Assembly (NCBI RefSeq): GCF_000959525.1
Contig: NZ_CP009832.1
Coordinates: 1,984,001 to 2,048,000 of the forward strand
Direction: 5' to 3'
Length of the DNA stretch: 64,000 bases
Origin: Burkholderia multivorans ATCC BAA-247
Lineage (GTDB): Bacteria > Pseudomonadota > Gammaproteobacteria > Burkholderiales > Burkholderiaceae
Numbering within the stretch: position 1 is the first letter of the stretch; each line of letters starts with the position of its first letter. This document shows, in pieces, positions 49,916 to 59,254 of this stretch. The translations under genes were made by a program, and so were the position numbers. The notes under the pieces were generated by a model, which worked only from the letters and a program-made list of their open reading frames with translations, had not been told where the DNA came from and searched no databases.

Positions 49916-51468
49916 ACGTCACGTCCGGGCGCCCGCCGCTGTGGAGCCGCGCGAACCTGCGCGCGGACCTGTTCCCCTGGGCACTTGCGCTCGTCACCGG
50001 GCTCGACTACTTCGACAACGCGATCTTCTCGTTCTTCGCGAGCTATATCGCGGGCGGCATCAATGCGTCGCCGGACGAACTCGTATGGGCGTCGAGCGCG
50101 TATGCGGTCACGGCCGTGCTCGGCATCCTGCAGCAGCAATGGTGGGTCGACCGCCTCGGGCATCGCCGCTACGTCGCCGGCTGCATGCTGATGTTCTCGT
50201 TCGGCGCGATCGCGGCCGCGCTCGCCGATACGTCGCTCGAACTCGCCTTCGCGCGCGGCTTCCAGGGCTACTTCATCGGCCCGATGATGGGCGCGTGCCG
50301 GATCCTGATCCAGATCAGCTTCAAGCCGCAGACGCGGCCGCCCGCCACGCGCGCGTTCCTGATCATGATCCTGCTCGGCAGCGCGCTCGCGCCGATCGTC
50401 GGCGGGCTGTTCGTCGCGTATTCGACGTGGCGCGCGCTGTTCGCGTGCACGGCGCCGGCCGGCATCGCGTTCGCGATCCTCGCGCTGCTCACGCTGCCCG
50501 ACTCGGGCCGCACGCCGGACGACGAACGCGGCTCCGGACACTTCTGGCCGTACGTCGTGTTCGCGCTCGCGCAAGGCGCGCTGCAGATCGTGATGCAGCA
50601 GGTGCACTACCAGCTGTACAGCGGCTCGCCGATGCTGATCGGTCTGACCGCCGCGGGGCTCGGCGCGCTCGCCTGGTTCGCGTATCACCAGTGGAATCAC
50701 CCGACGCCGCTCGTGCGGCTGCACGCGCTGCGCGAACGCACGTTCCAGATCGGCCTGCTGCTCTACATGTTCTATTACTACGAGTCGACGGGCTTCAGCT
50801 ATCTGACGTCGCGCTTTCTCGAATCGGGGCTCGGCTATCCGGTCGAAAACGCCGGGCGGCTCGTCGGCACGATGTCGCTGATTTCGGCCACCGCGCTGTT
50901 CGCGTACCTGCGCTATGCGAAGCACGTCGCGCACAAGAAATGGTTCGTCGTGCCGGGCTTCGCGATCGCGATCGTCGCGACGCTATGGATGACGCGGCTC
51001 ACGCCGCAAGTCGGCGAGGCCGCGCTCGTCGTGCCGCTGCTGCTGCGCGGTCTGCTGCTGCTGTTCATCGTGCTGCCGGTCGCGAACCTCACGTTCCGGA
51101 TCTTCGCGATCGACGAATATACGCACGGCTATCGGCTGAAGAACATCGTGCGGCAGCTGACGATCACGTTCGCGACGTCGTCGGTGATGATCGTCGAGCA
51201 GCATCGGCTCGCGGTGCACCAGACGCGGCTCGTCGAACGCGCGAACGTGTTCGACCCGCTGTTCCGGCAGACGCTCGACACGCTCGCGAACGGTTATGCG
51301 GCGGCCGGCCACGCGGCGACCGAAGCGCATGGGCTCGCCGTCGCGGCGATCGCGCGGATGGTCGCGCAGCAGGCGTCGTTTCTCGCCTCGCTCGACGGCT
51401 TCTACTTCCTCGCCGGCGTCGCGCTCGTCGGCGGCGTGTTCGCGGCATGGCAAAAAGAGATCGATTGA
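49912..51468 (+). CDS. Major facilitator superfamily transporter
   Basis: Polytopic inner-membrane protein of 518 residues, with about 12-14 hydrophobic segments; the first predicted segment begins FPWALALVTGLDYFDNAIF. It has no signal peptide. Length and layout suggest a drug:proton antiporter-like or uncharacterised MFS subfamily, and the substrate cannot be read from sequence. The ATG overlaps the MerR stop by four bases, so it is translated together with its regulator. It is probably the main target of the MerR-type promoter at 49354. The next gene begins 38 bp downstream. Confidence 0.88.
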   Translation: MNVTSGRPPLWSRANLRADLFPWALALVTGLDYFDNAIFSFFASYIAGGINASPDELVWASSAYAVTAVLGILQQQWWVDRLGHRRYVAGCMLMFSFGAIAAALADTSLELAFARGFQGYFIGPMMGACRILIQISFKPQTRPPATRAFLIMILLGSALAPIVGGLFVAYSTWRALFACTAPAGIAFAILALLTLPDSGRTPDDERGSGHFWPYVVFALAQGALQIVMQQVHYQLYSGSPMLIGLTAAGLGALAWFAYHQWNHPTPLVRLHALRERTFQIGLLLYMFYYYESTGFSYLTSRFLESGLGYPVENAGRLVGTMSLISATALFAYLRYAKHVAHKKWFVVPGFAIAIVATLWMTRLTPQVGEAALVVPLLLRGLLLLFIVLPVANLTFRIFAIDEYTHGYRLKNIVRQLTITFATSSVMIVEQHRLAVHQTRLVERANVFDPLFRQTLDTLANGYAAAGHAATEAHGLAVAAIARMVAQQASFLASLDGFYFLAGVALVGGVFAAWQKEID

Positions 51469-51506
51469 GTTAAAAGACAGGCTTTGGATTTCCGCGCGCT
51501 GCCTCC

Positions 51507-52340
51507 ATGCTTTCGAAACTGACCCGCTGGCTCGACGATCGCCGCCGCGATCGCGCGCTGCGCAGCCATCCGATTCCGGACACGCTGTGGCACGACACCG
51601 TGGCACGCCTGCCGTTCCTCGACGCGTTGTCGCCCGACGATCTCGGCCGGCTGCGCGAACTGACGAGCCTGTTCATCGCGAAGAAATCGTTCTCCACGGC
51701 GCACGGGCTCGAGCTGACCGACGCGATGATCGTCGCGATCGCCGCGCAGGCGTGCCTGCCCGTGCTGAATCTCGACCTGTCGCTGTACGACGGCTGGGTC
51801 GGCGTCGTGGTGTATCCGGGCGAGTTCGTGATCCGCAAGACCGTGCAGGACGAGGACGGTGTCGTGCACGAGGTCGAGCAGGACGCGAGCGGCGAGGCGT
51901 GGGAAGGCGGCCCCGTGATTCTGTCGTGGGAAGACGCGCAGATGACCGACGGCCGCGACGCGTACAACGTCGTGATCCACGAATTCGCGCACAAGATCGA
52001 CATGGTCAACGGCGCGGCCGACGGCTACCCGCCGCTGTTTCGCCGCTGGCATGCGCCGCACCTCGATGCGCAGACCTGGGCCGACGTGTTCGACAACGCA
52101 TACGACCAGTTCTGCGCGCGCGTCGACGCCGTGCCGGACCGCGCCTGGGCGCGCTTCGAGCGCGACTCCCTGATCGATCCGTACGCGGCCGACCATCCGT
52201 CCGAGTTCTTTGCGGTTTGCAGCGAAGCGCTGTTCGTGCGGCCGCAAGCGTTCGAGTCCGAATTTCCGGAGCTGTACCGGCTGCTCGCCCGCTACTACCG
52301 GCAAGATCCGGCGCGCGCGGGCGCGCTCGACGCGGCGTGA
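51507..52340 (+). CDS. M90 (MtfA) family zinc metallopeptidase
   Basis: Single-domain zinc peptidase related to E. coli MtfA, which interacts with the glucose regulator Mlc. The 277-residue product has the zinc-binding motif HEFAHKID with HExxH at residues 158-162. A conserved glutamate region (PSEFFAVCSEALFVRP, about 230-245) would supply the third ligand. It is predicted soluble and cytosolic. It starts 38 bp after the MFS gene; coupling to it is uncertain. Whether Mlc exists in this organism cannot be judged from the window. Confidence 0.88.
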   Translation: MLSKLTRWLDDRRRDRALRSHPIPDTLWHDTVARLPFLDALSPDDLGRLRELTSLFIAKKSFSTAHGLELTDAMIVAIAAQACLPVLNLDLSLYDGWVGVVVYPGEFVIRKTVQDEDGVVHEVEQDASGEAWEGGPVILSWEDAQMTDGRDAYNVVIHEFAHKIDMVNGAADGYPPLFRRWHAPHLDAQTWADVFDNAYDQFCARVDAVPDRAWARFERDSLIDPYAADHPSEFFAVCSEALFVRPQAFESEFPELYRLLARYYRQDPARAGALDAA

Positions 52341-52496
52341 AAATTATTCGTCAACCGTCTGATTTTCTGGCATAATCGCCGTTTTTCGACCTTAGGCAAG
52401 TGGCTCGCGCCGGGCTTGACGGTCGCCGATACGCGCACAGCGCGCCAATCGGCACGGCAAGCGGCGGGTTGGCTACCGCTCTCACCAAGGAAAATC

Positions 52497-52760
52497 ATGA
52501 AACCTGGCATTCACCCGGATTACCGCGAAGTCGTCTTCCAAGACATGTCGAACGGCTTCAAGTTCATCACGCGTTCGACGATCCAGACGCGCGAAACCAT
52601 CGAGCTCGAAGGCAAGACCTACCCGCTCGCGAAGATCGAAGTGTCGTCGGAATCGCACTCGTTCTACACGGGTCAGCAAAAGATCATGGACACGGCCGGC
52701 CGCGTCGAGAAGTTCAAGAACAAGTTCGGTTCGCGCGCAAGCGGCAAGGTCGCGAAGTAA
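52497..52760 (+). CDS. rpmE2: Ribosomal protein L31 type B (zinc-independent)
   Basis: 50S subunit protein. The 87-residue product begins [18 protein letters not shown] and contains no cysteine, so it is the C-minus type that does not bind zinc. AAGGAAAA precedes the ATG at 52497 by about 6 nt. An open frame to 52416 in the same frame is an upstream extension without family similarity. It is a single gene with its own terminator. A CATAAT about 127 bp upstream is a possible -10, but no Zur-type palindrome was noticed. Confidence 0.96.
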   Translation: MKPGIHPDYREVVFQDMSNGFKFITRSTIQTRETIELEGKTYPLAKIEVSSESHSFYTGQQKIMDTAGRVEKFKNKFGSRASGKVAK

Positions 52761-52804
52761 GCTTCGCACCGCAGCCGGTGGCTGCAACGCACCGGTCTCC
52801 GCAC

Positions 52805-52832
52805 AAAAGGGCAGCCTCGGCTGCCCTTTTTT
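52805..52832 (+). terminator. Intrinsic terminator of rpmE2
   Basis: Stem GGGCAGCC/GGCTGCCC is flanked by A4 and T6, about 45 bp after the stop codon. On its other strand the A4 would give a weaker T-run. Confidence 0.92.
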
Positions 52833-52971
52833 GTCTCCGCGCGTCCGGCACACGGCCCGGCCCGCGAGCCCGCCATGATCTGCCGCGCGCGCGTGCGCGC
52901 GTCTACAATGCCGGATGCTCGAAACCGGCCCGGCCGCGCGGCCGCCCGCTCATCACACATCGTTCATCTGC

Positions 52972-54729
52972 ATGAAGCCTGTCGTCCGTCTCACCGCCTC
53001 CGCCACGCGCGCGCTGCCGCGCTGGCTGCTGCTCACGCTTTGCTTCGTCTACGCGGCGTTCGGCCTGTTCGGCCGAGATCCGTGGAAGAACGAGGACGCG
53101 GCGGGCTTCGGCGTAATGTGGACGATGGCGACCGGCCACCACGACGACTGGCTGCTGCCGAACCTCGTCGGCAAGTTCATCACGAGCGACGGGCCGCTCG
53201 GCTACTGGCTCGGCGCGCTGTCGATCCGCGCGCTGGCGCCCTGGGTCGATGCGAGCAACGCGTCGCGCGTCGATACCGGCATCTGGTTCTGCGTCGCGTG
53301 CGCGTTCGTCTGGTATGCGGCCTACCTGCTCGGCCGACGCGCCGAAGTCCAGCCGTTCAAATACGCGTTCGGCGGCGAGCCCGAGCCGCGCGACTACGGC
53401 CGCACGCTCGCCGACGGCGCGCTGCTGATCCTCGTCGCGTGCTTCGGCCTCGCGGAGCGCGGACACGAAACGACGCCGCAGCTCGCGCAGTTCGCGTGGA
53501 TCGCGATGCTCGTCTACGGCATCGTGCGCGGCATCGACAGGCCGCTGCAAGGCGCGCTGTGCTGGGGTGCGGCGATCGGCCTCGTCGGCTTGTCGGGCAA
53601 CCCGGTGCTCGTCGTCGCGCTGCTCGCCGGCACCGCCGCGCTGTGGCTCGTCACGCCCGAGATGCGCAACCTGCGCCTGCCGCTCGTCGGCGTGCCGGTC
53701 GCGATCGCGATCTTCGCGCTGTGGCCGGTCGCCGCGTTCATCGCAGCGCCCGACGACGCCGCGTGGTTCTTCAACCAGTGGATCCACGGCAGCCTGATGC
53801 GCTTCTCGGGCCCGCCGACCGCGGTGCTCGGCTATGCGGCGAAGAACCTGCCGCTGTTTACGTGGCCCGCATGGCCGCTCGCGATCTGGGCGTGGTGGAG
53901 CTGGGCCGGCATGCGCCGGCGCGCGCACATCGCGATTCCGCTGTCGGTCGTCGTGCCGCTCGTCGCGCTCGTGATCCTGCAAAGCCAGCAGTCGAACCGC
54001 ATGTACATGCTGCTGCTGCCGCCGCTCGCGGTGCTCGCGACGTTCGCGCTGCCGACGCTCAAGCGCGGCGCAATCAACGCGATCGACTGGTTCGCGGTGC
54101 TCAGCTTCACGATCCTCGGCACCTTCGTGTGGCTCGTGTGGCTCGCCTCGCTGACCGGTTTCCCGCATCCGCTCGCGCGCAACCTCGGGCGGCTGCTGCC
54201 GGGCTACGAGCCGCATTTCAACGCGCTGTCGTTCGCCTGTGCGGTCGTCGTCACGGTGTGCTGGTGCGTGCTCGCGCGCTGGCGCATCTCGCGGCAGCCG
54301 AAGGTGCTCTGGCGCAGCGTCGTGCTGTCGGGCGCGGGCACCACGCTGATGTGGGTGCTGCTGATGACGCTGTGGCTGCCGATCGTCAACTACGGCCGGA
54401 CCTACCGCGACGTCGCGCAGCAGATCGCGACGCACCTGCCGGCCGACTACCAATGCATTTCGCCCGTGCGGCTCGGCGATGCGCAGATCGCGACGTTCGC
54501 CTATTTCGGCAACATGCACTTCGATTTCACCGAAGACTGCGACGTGATCCTGCGCCAGGACCGCGCGGACTTCGGCGAGCCGAGCGCAATGTCGCAATTC
54601 GTGTGGCGTCTCGTCTGGGAAGGCCGCCGCGTCGCCGACCGCGACGAGCGCTTCCGCCTGTATGAGCGCATCGAGCGGCCGAAGACGCCGGTCAAGCGGC
54701 GCGCGCCGCATCGCCGGGCGGCCGGTTGA
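52972..54729 (+). CDS. ArnT-like membrane glycosyltransferase (GT-C fold)
   Basis: Inner-membrane enzyme of the ArnT/PMT (GT-C) type that uses a lipid-linked sugar to modify a periplasmic acceptor. The 585-residue product has about twelve hydrophobic segments. The first periplasmic loop carries acidic residues expected at the active site (NEDAAGFGVMW, TSDGPLGYWLG). Sugar and acceptor are unknown: an L-Ara4N transfer to lipid A, as in ArnT, is one possibility only. The ATG at 52972 is chosen over 52915 because MKPVVRLT gives a normal length. A MATE exporter gene follows directly. Confidence 0.86.
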   Translation: MKPVVRLTASATRALPRWLLLTLCFVYAAFGLFGRDPWKNEDAAGFGVMWTMATGHHDDWLLPNLVGKFITSDGPLGYWLGALSIRALAPWVDASNASRVDTGIWFCVACAFVWYAAYLLGRRAEVQPFKYAFGGEPEPRDYGRTLADGALLILVACFGLAERGHETTPQLAQFAWIAMLVYGIVRGIDRPLQGALCWGAAIGLVGLSGNPVLVVALLAGTAALWLVTPEMRNLRLPLVGVPVAIAIFALWPVAAFIAAPDDAAWFFNQWIHGSLMRFSGPPTAVLGYAAKNLPLFTWPAWPLAIWAWWSWAGMRRRAHIAIPLSVVVPLVALVILQSQQSNRMYMLLLPPLAVLATFALPTLKRGAINAIDWFAVLSFTILGTFVWLVWLASLTGFPHPLARNLGRLLPGYEPHFNALSFACAVVVTVCWCVLARWRISRQPKVLWRSVVLSGAGTTLMWVLLMTLWLPIVNYGRTYRDVAQQIATHLPADYQCISPVRLGDAQIATFAYFGNMHFDFTEDCDVILRQDRADFGEPSAMSQFVWRLVWEGRRVADRDERFRLYERIERPKTPVKRRAPHRRAAG

Positions 54730-54731
54730 CG

Positions 54732-56087
54732 ATGTTCGCGGACATCCGTCGCATCGTCGGTCTCGCGTGGCCGGTGCTCGTCGGCCAGCTCGCGATCATC
54801 GCGTTCGGCGTGATCGACACCGCGATGGTCGGCCGCTATTCGGCCGTCGACCTCGCAGCGCTCGGGCTCGGCTCGTCGATCTACGTGTCCGTCTATATCG
54901 GGCTGACCGGCATCCTGTCCGCGCTGCAGCCGATCGCGGGCCAGCTCTACGGCGCGCGGCGCTATGCCGAGATCGGCGAGGAAGTGCGCCAGGCGCTGTG
55001 GCTCGCCGTGCTGCTCGCGACACCCGGCTTCCTGTTGCTGCATTTTCCCGAACCGCTGCTGCGCGTCGCGCACGCGCCGCCGGCGCTTCACGACCGCACC
55101 GTCGACTATCTGCGCATCCTGTCGTACGGGCTGCCGGCGAGCCTCGTATTCCGCATTTACAACGCGTTGACCAACGCGGCCGGCAAGCCGCGGCTCGCGA
55201 TGATCCTGCAGATCGGCGCACTGCTGCTGAAGTTTCCGCTCAACGTCTGGTTCATCTTCGGCGGCTTCGGCATACCGGCGCTCGGCGGCCCCGGCTGCGG
55301 GCTCGCCAGCACGCTGATCAACTGGACGCTCGCGCTGATCGGCTTCGCGCTGCTCGCGCGCCTCGACGTGTTCGCGCCGCTCGCGATCTTCTCGCGCTTC
55401 TGCTGGCCCGTCTGGACGCGCCAGAAAGCGCTGCTGAAACTCGGCGTGCCGATGGGGCTGTCCTATCTGATCGAAGTCACGTCGTACACCTGCATGGCGC
55501 TGTTCATCGCGCAGTTCGGCACGACGACGCTGGCCGGCCACCAGATCGCCGGCAACGTCGGCGCCGTGCTGTACATGACGCCGTTGTCGATCGGCGTCGC
55601 CGCCTCGACGCTCGTCGCGCGCGCGCTCGGTGCGGGCCGGCCCGACGAAGCGCGGCTGCTCGGCCGGCACGGCGTGATGCTCGCCTGCGCGATCGCCGCC
55701 GCGTACGGCGTGCTCGTGTTCGTGCTGCGGCCGTTGATCATCGGCGGCTACACGCCGAATCCGGCCGTCGCGTCCGCCGCGATGCCGCTCGTCGCGATCG
55801 TGACCTGCTACCACTTCTTCGACGCGCTGCAGATTACCTCCGCGTTCGTGCTGCGCGCGTACAAGGTCGCGGTCGTGCCGACCGTGATCTACGCGGTCGC
55901 GCTCTGGGGCGTCGGCCTCGGCGGCGGCTATCTGCTCGGCTTCGACGTCGGCGGCATCGCGCCCGCGTCGCTCGTCGGCGCGCGCGGCTTCTGGTTCGCG
56001 AACACGGTCAGCCTGATGCTCGCGGGCGTCGGGCTCGCGCTGTACCTGCGCCGCGTGAGCCGCCTGCACGTGTCCGCCGGCACCTGA
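54732..56087 (+). CDS. MATE-family multidrug/metabolite exporter (DinF/NorM type)
   Basis: Inner-membrane exporter driven by sodium or protons. The 451-residue product has twelve predicted membrane segments and the MATE features WPVLVGQLAIIAFGVIDTAMVGR and LAGHQIAGNVGAVLYM. The ATG at 54732 (MFADIRRIVGLAWP) is used. A TTG at 54726 would overlap the upstream glycosyltransferase stop by 4 bp. The close spacing suggests co-transcription with the glycosyltransferase. Substrate is not predictable. Its 3' end is 10 bp from the end of the convergent lipA, with no terminator seen between. Confidence 0.92.
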   Translation: MFADIRRIVGLAWPVLVGQLAIIAFGVIDTAMVGRYSAVDLAALGLGSSIYVSVYIGLTGILSALQPIAGQLYGARRYAEIGEEVRQALWLAVLLATPGFLLLHFPEPLLRVAHAPPALHDRTVDYLRILSYGLPASLVFRIYNALTNAAGKPRLAMILQIGALLLKFPLNVWFIFGGFGIPALGGPGCGLASTLINWTLALIGFALLARLDVFAPLAIFSRFCWPVWTRQKALLKLGVPMGLSYLIEVTSYTCMALFIAQFGTTTLAGHQIAGNVGAVLYMTPLSIGVAASTLVARALGAGRPDEARLLGRHGVMLACAIAAAYGVLVFVLRPLIIGGYTPNPAVASAAMPLVAIVTCYHFFDALQITSAFVLRAYKVAVVPTVIYAVALWGVGLGGGYLLGFDVGGIAPASLVGARGFWFANTVSLMLAGVGLALYLRRVSRLHVSAGT

Positions 56088-56097
56088 GCCACGCCCG

Positions 56098-57063
56098 CTA
56101 CGCGGGCAACAGCACGTCGGCCGCGTGATACGAGGAGCGCACGAGCGGGCCGGCGACCACTTCCGCGAAACCGAGCGCCAGCCCCTCGTCGCGCCATGCC
56201 GCGAACGCCTCCGGGCTCACGTAGCGCCGCACCGGCAGATGATGCGCGGACGGCGCGAGATACTGGCCGAGCGTCAGGACGTCGACACCGTGCGCGCGCA
56301 GGTCGCGCATCGTCGCGCGCACCTCGTCGTCGCCTTCGCCGAGCCCGAGCATCAATCCCGATTTCGTGACGAGCGCCGGCCGCGCGCCCTTCGCGCGCGC
56401 GAGCAGATCGAGCGAGCCGCGATAGTCGGCGCCGGGCCGCGCCGCGCGATACAGCGAGGGCACCGTCTCGATGTTGTGGTTGAACACGTCGGGCCATGCC
56501 TGCGACAGCGCGTCGAGCGCACGATCGATGCGGCCGCGGAAATCGGGCACCAGCACCTCGACGCCGATCCCCGGCACGCTCGCGCGCACCGCCGCGATGC
56601 AGGCGGCGAAATGCGCGGCGCCGCCGTCGCGCAGATCGTCGCGGTCGACCGACGTGATCACGACGTAGCGCAGCGCGAGCGCGGCGACGGCCTCCGCGAG
56701 CCGGGCGGGCTCGTCCGGATCGAGCGGCTCCGGACGGCCGTGCGCGACGTCGCAGAACGGGCAGCGGCGCGTACAGAGCCCGCCCATGATCATGAAGGTC
56801 GCCGTGCGCTGCGCAAAACATTCGCCGATGTTCGGACACATCGCTTCCTCGCATACGGAATGCAGCCGATGCGCGCGCAGCACGGCCGCCATGTCGGCGA
56901 CGGCCGCGCTCATCATCGGCCGTGCGCGCAGCCACGGCGGCTTGGGCAGCGCCGCACCGTCGGCGGGCTCGACCCGCACGGGGATGCGCGCGAGCTTGTC
57001 GCGGCTGCGCGCGCCCGGCTGGCCGAGCGCGGTGAGGCTGGGTCGTTCGAGCGCGGCAGCCAT
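56098..57063 (-). CDS. lipA: Lipoyl synthase, aco-operon copy (LipA family)
   Basis: Radical-SAM enzyme that inserts two sulfurs into octanoyl groups on lipoyl domains. The 321-residue product has the auxiliary-cluster cysteines at 71, 76 and 82 ([12 protein letters not shown]), the radical-SAM CxxxCxxC at 97, 101 and 104, and the C-terminal RSSYHA signature. It starts 2 bp after the acoC stop codon, so it is translationally linked to the acetoin dehydrogenase E2. It is probably a paralogue of a housekeeping lipA elsewhere, but only this copy is in the window. An acoS-like name would also fit. Confidence 0.92.
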   Translation of the reverse strand: MAAALERPSLTALGQPGARSRDKLARIPVRVEPADGAALPKPPWLRARPMMSAAVADMAAVLRAHRLHSVCEEAMCPNIGECFAQRTATFMIMGGLCTRRCPFCDVAHGRPEPLDPDEPARLAEAVAALALRYVVITSVDRDDLRDGGAAHFAACIAAVRASVPGIGVEVLVPDFRGRIDRALDALSQAWPDVFNHNIETVPSLYRAARPGADYRGSLDLLARAKGARPALVTKSGLMLGLGEGDDEVRATMRDLRAHGVDVLTLGQYLAPSAHHLPVRRYVSPEAFAAWRDEGLALGFAEVVAGPLVRSSYHAADVLLPA

Positions 57064-57065
57064 CG

Positions 57066-58181
57066 TCAGTCTCCGAGAAACGCGACGATCAGCCGGTTCA
57101 CGTCGGCCGCCGCTTCCATCTGCACCATGTGCCCGCTGCCGGCGATCAGCTCGGTGCGCACGCCGTCCGGCAAACCCTGCGCGTGCTGCGCCGGAATCAC
57201 CTGGTCGCGCTCGCCCCAGATCACGAGCGTGCGCGGCGCGAGCGACGCAAGCCGGTCGCGGAACACGCGCCGCTGCATCGCGCCGTCGAACGCGGCGTTC
57301 GCGATCTTCTCGAGCGCGGCCTGCACGCCTTCGAGCCGCTTGTATTTGACGAGATCGTCGACGAGCTGTCGCGTGACGAGCGCGCTGTCCGCGAACAGCG
57401 CGCCGAGATGCGGCTTCAGCGTATTGCGGCTGTTGCCGGCGACGAAGCCGTCGATGTAGTCGCGGTTGATCTCGGCACCGAGGCCCGCGCTCGCGATCAG
57501 CGTCAGCGACGCGACGCGCGCCGGCGCACGCTCGGCGACCGTCATCGCGACCGCGCCGCCCATCGAATGGCCGATCAGGTGCGCACGCTCGATGTCCTTC
57601 GCGTCGAGCAGCGCCAGCACGGCGTCGGCGAGCTCGTCGAGGCTGCCGCTCTCGACCGCCTTGCCCGACTCGCCGTGACCGGGCAGATCGAGCGCCCACA
57701 CCGGCCGGTGCGCCGCCAGTTCCGCATGGTTGAACAGCCAGTTGTTCAGGTCGCCGCCGAAGCCGTGAATCAGCACGGCCGGCGTCCCGGCGCCCTCGCC
57801 GAGCTTCAGGAAGCGTACCGTGCGGCCGCCGATCTGCGCCTTCTCAGGCTGCGGGCCGGCCGCTTCGTCGGCCGCCGCGCTCGGCGTGTAGTCGCGCTGG
57901 AACGCCGCGATCGCCGCGTCGATGTCGGCATCGCTCACGTCGGCCGCGGCGACCACGCCGAGCAGCGCGCCGACCGGCAGCGTTTCGCCCTCCTGAGCGA
58001 CCTGCCGGCGCAGCGTGCCGTCGAATGCGCATTCGACGCCCGACGAAATCTTGTCGGTCTCGACGTCGAGCACCTCGTCGCCCTTCGACACGCGTTCGCC
58101 GACCGCCTTCAGCCAGCCGTTGACCTGCCCCTGCTCCATCGACAGCCCCCACTTGGGCATCGTGATCATGTGAATCGACAT
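57066..58181 (-). CDS. acoC: Acetoin dehydrogenase E2 component AcoC (lipoyl domain plus alpha/beta hydrolase)
   Basis: Dihydrolipoyl acetyltransferase of the acetoin dehydrogenase complex. The 371-residue product has an N-terminal lipoyl domain with the modified Lys44 in VETDKISSG and a short linker (about 82-125). The C-terminal part is an alpha/beta-hydrolase fold: nucleophile Ser206 in IGHSMGGA, Asp326 in GERDQVIP, His351 in GSGHMVQ. A chloramphenicol-acetyltransferase-type catalytic domain, normal in E2 proteins, is absent. This hydrolase-fused form is known in AcoC proteins. It starts 4 bp after acoB and is followed by lipA. Confidence 0.92.
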   Translation of the reverse strand: MSIHMITMPKWGLSMEQGQVNGWLKAVGERVSKGDEVLDVETDKISSGVECAFDGTLRRQVAQEGETLPVGALLGVVAAADVSDADIDAAIAAFQRDYTPSAAADEAAGPQPEKAQIGGRTVRFLKLGEGAGTPAVLIHGFGGDLNNWLFNHAELAAHRPVWALDLPGHGESGKAVESGSLDELADAVLALLDAKDIERAHLIGHSMGGAVAMTVAERAPARVASLTLIASAGLGAEINRDYIDGFVAGNSRNTLKPHLGALFADSALVTRQLVDDLVKYKRLEGVQAALEKIANAAFDGAMQRRVFRDRLASLAPRTLVIWGERDQVIPAQHAQGLPDGVRTELIAGSGHMVQMEAAADVNRLIVAFLGD

Positions 58182-58185
58182 CGTC

Positions 58186-59190
58186 TCAGCTCCTCGTTTT
58201 CAGCACGGCCTGCGCGATTGCATCGGCAGACGGGATATACAGGTCCTCGAGCACGCCGGCGAACGGCGCGGGCGTGTGCGGCGCGGTCACGAGCTCGATC
58301 GGCGCCTGCAGCGAACGGAACGCGCGCTGCGCGACGAGCGCGGCGATGTCGGTCGCGATCGAGCAGCGCGGGTTCGCTTCGTCGACGACCACCACGCGCC
58401 CGGTGCGTGCCGCGCTTTCGAGAATCGTTTCCTCGTCGAGCGGCGACGTCGTGCGCAGGTCGATCACGTCGACCTGAATGCCGTCCTTCGCGAGCTTCGC
58501 GGCGGCGTCCATCGCGACATGCACCATCCGGCCGTAGGTGACGATCGTCGCGTCGTCGCCGTCGCGCACGACGTTCGCCTCGCCGAACGGAATGGCATAG
58601 GATTCCTCGGGCACGTCGCCTTCGCGCGTGTAGAGCAGCTTGTGCTCGAGGAAGATCACCGGATCGTTGTCGCGGATCGACTGGATCAGCAGCCCCTTCG
58701 CGTCGTACGGCGTCGACGGGCATACGACCTTCAGCCCCGGAATGTGCGTAAACAGCGACGTGAGCATCTGCGAGTGCTGCGCGGCCGCGCGCAGGCCCGC
58801 GCCGTACATCGCGCGGATCACGACCGGCGTGACGGCCTTGCCGCCGAACATGTAGCGGAATTTCGCGGCCTGGTTGAAGATCTGGTCGAAGCACACGCCC
58901 ATGAAGTCGACGAACATCAGCTCGGCGACAGGTCGCATCCCGCACGCGGCGGCGCCGACCGCCGCGCCGATGTAGCCGCCTTCGGACAGCGGCGTGTCGA
59001 GCACGCGGCCCGGAAACTTGTGGAACAGCCCCTTCGTCACGCCGAGCACGCCGCCCCATGCGTCGTCCTCGCCGGGCGCGCCCGCGCCGCCCGCATTGTC
59101 CTCGCCCATCACGATCACGCTGTCGTCGCGCGCCATCTCCTGCGCGAGCGCCTCGTTGATCGCCTGCGAATAAGTGATCTTCCTTGCCAT
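58186..59190 (-). CDS. acoB: Acetoin dehydrogenase E1 component, beta subunit AcoB
   Basis: Beta subunit of the thiamine-diphosphate E1 that cleaves acetoin to acetaldehyde and an acetyl unit. The 334-residue product has the transketolase-pyrimidine domain (about 1-180) with DDSVIVMGEDN and DTPLSEGGYIGAAVGAA, and a C-terminal transketolase domain (about 195-330, LRTTSPLDEETI). It lies 64 bp downstream of acoA and 4 bp upstream of acoC. Sequence and context agree with AcoB rather than the pyruvate or branched-chain enzyme. Confidence 0.94.
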   Translation of the reverse strand: MARKITYSQAINEALAQEMARDDSVIVMGEDNAGGAGAPGEDDAWGGVLGVTKGLFHKFPGRVLDTPLSEGGYIGAAVGAAACGMRPVAELMFVDFMGVCFDQIFNQAAKFRYMFGGKAVTPVVIRAMYGAGLRAAAQHSQMLTSLFTHIPGLKVVCPSTPYDAKGLLIQSIRDNDPVIFLEHKLLYTREGDVPEESYAIPFGEANVVRDGDDATIVTYGRMVHVAMDAAAKLAKDGIQVDVIDLRTTSPLDEETILESAARTGRVVVVDEANPRCSIATDIAALVAQRAFRSLQAPIELVTAPHTPAPFAGVLEDLYIPSADAIAQAVLKTRS

Positions 59191-59254
59191 GTCTGTCTCC
59201 TGGAATGTTCGGTTCGCCGTGTCGGCCGTTGCATTGCGCGCGGTTCGGCCGCGC

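Noticed and set aside
52340-52496. Zinc-responsive Zur operator before rpmE2
   Set aside because: No palindrome of the Zur type was seen. Only a possible CATAAT -10 is present, and L31 type B is often constitutive in Burkholderia.
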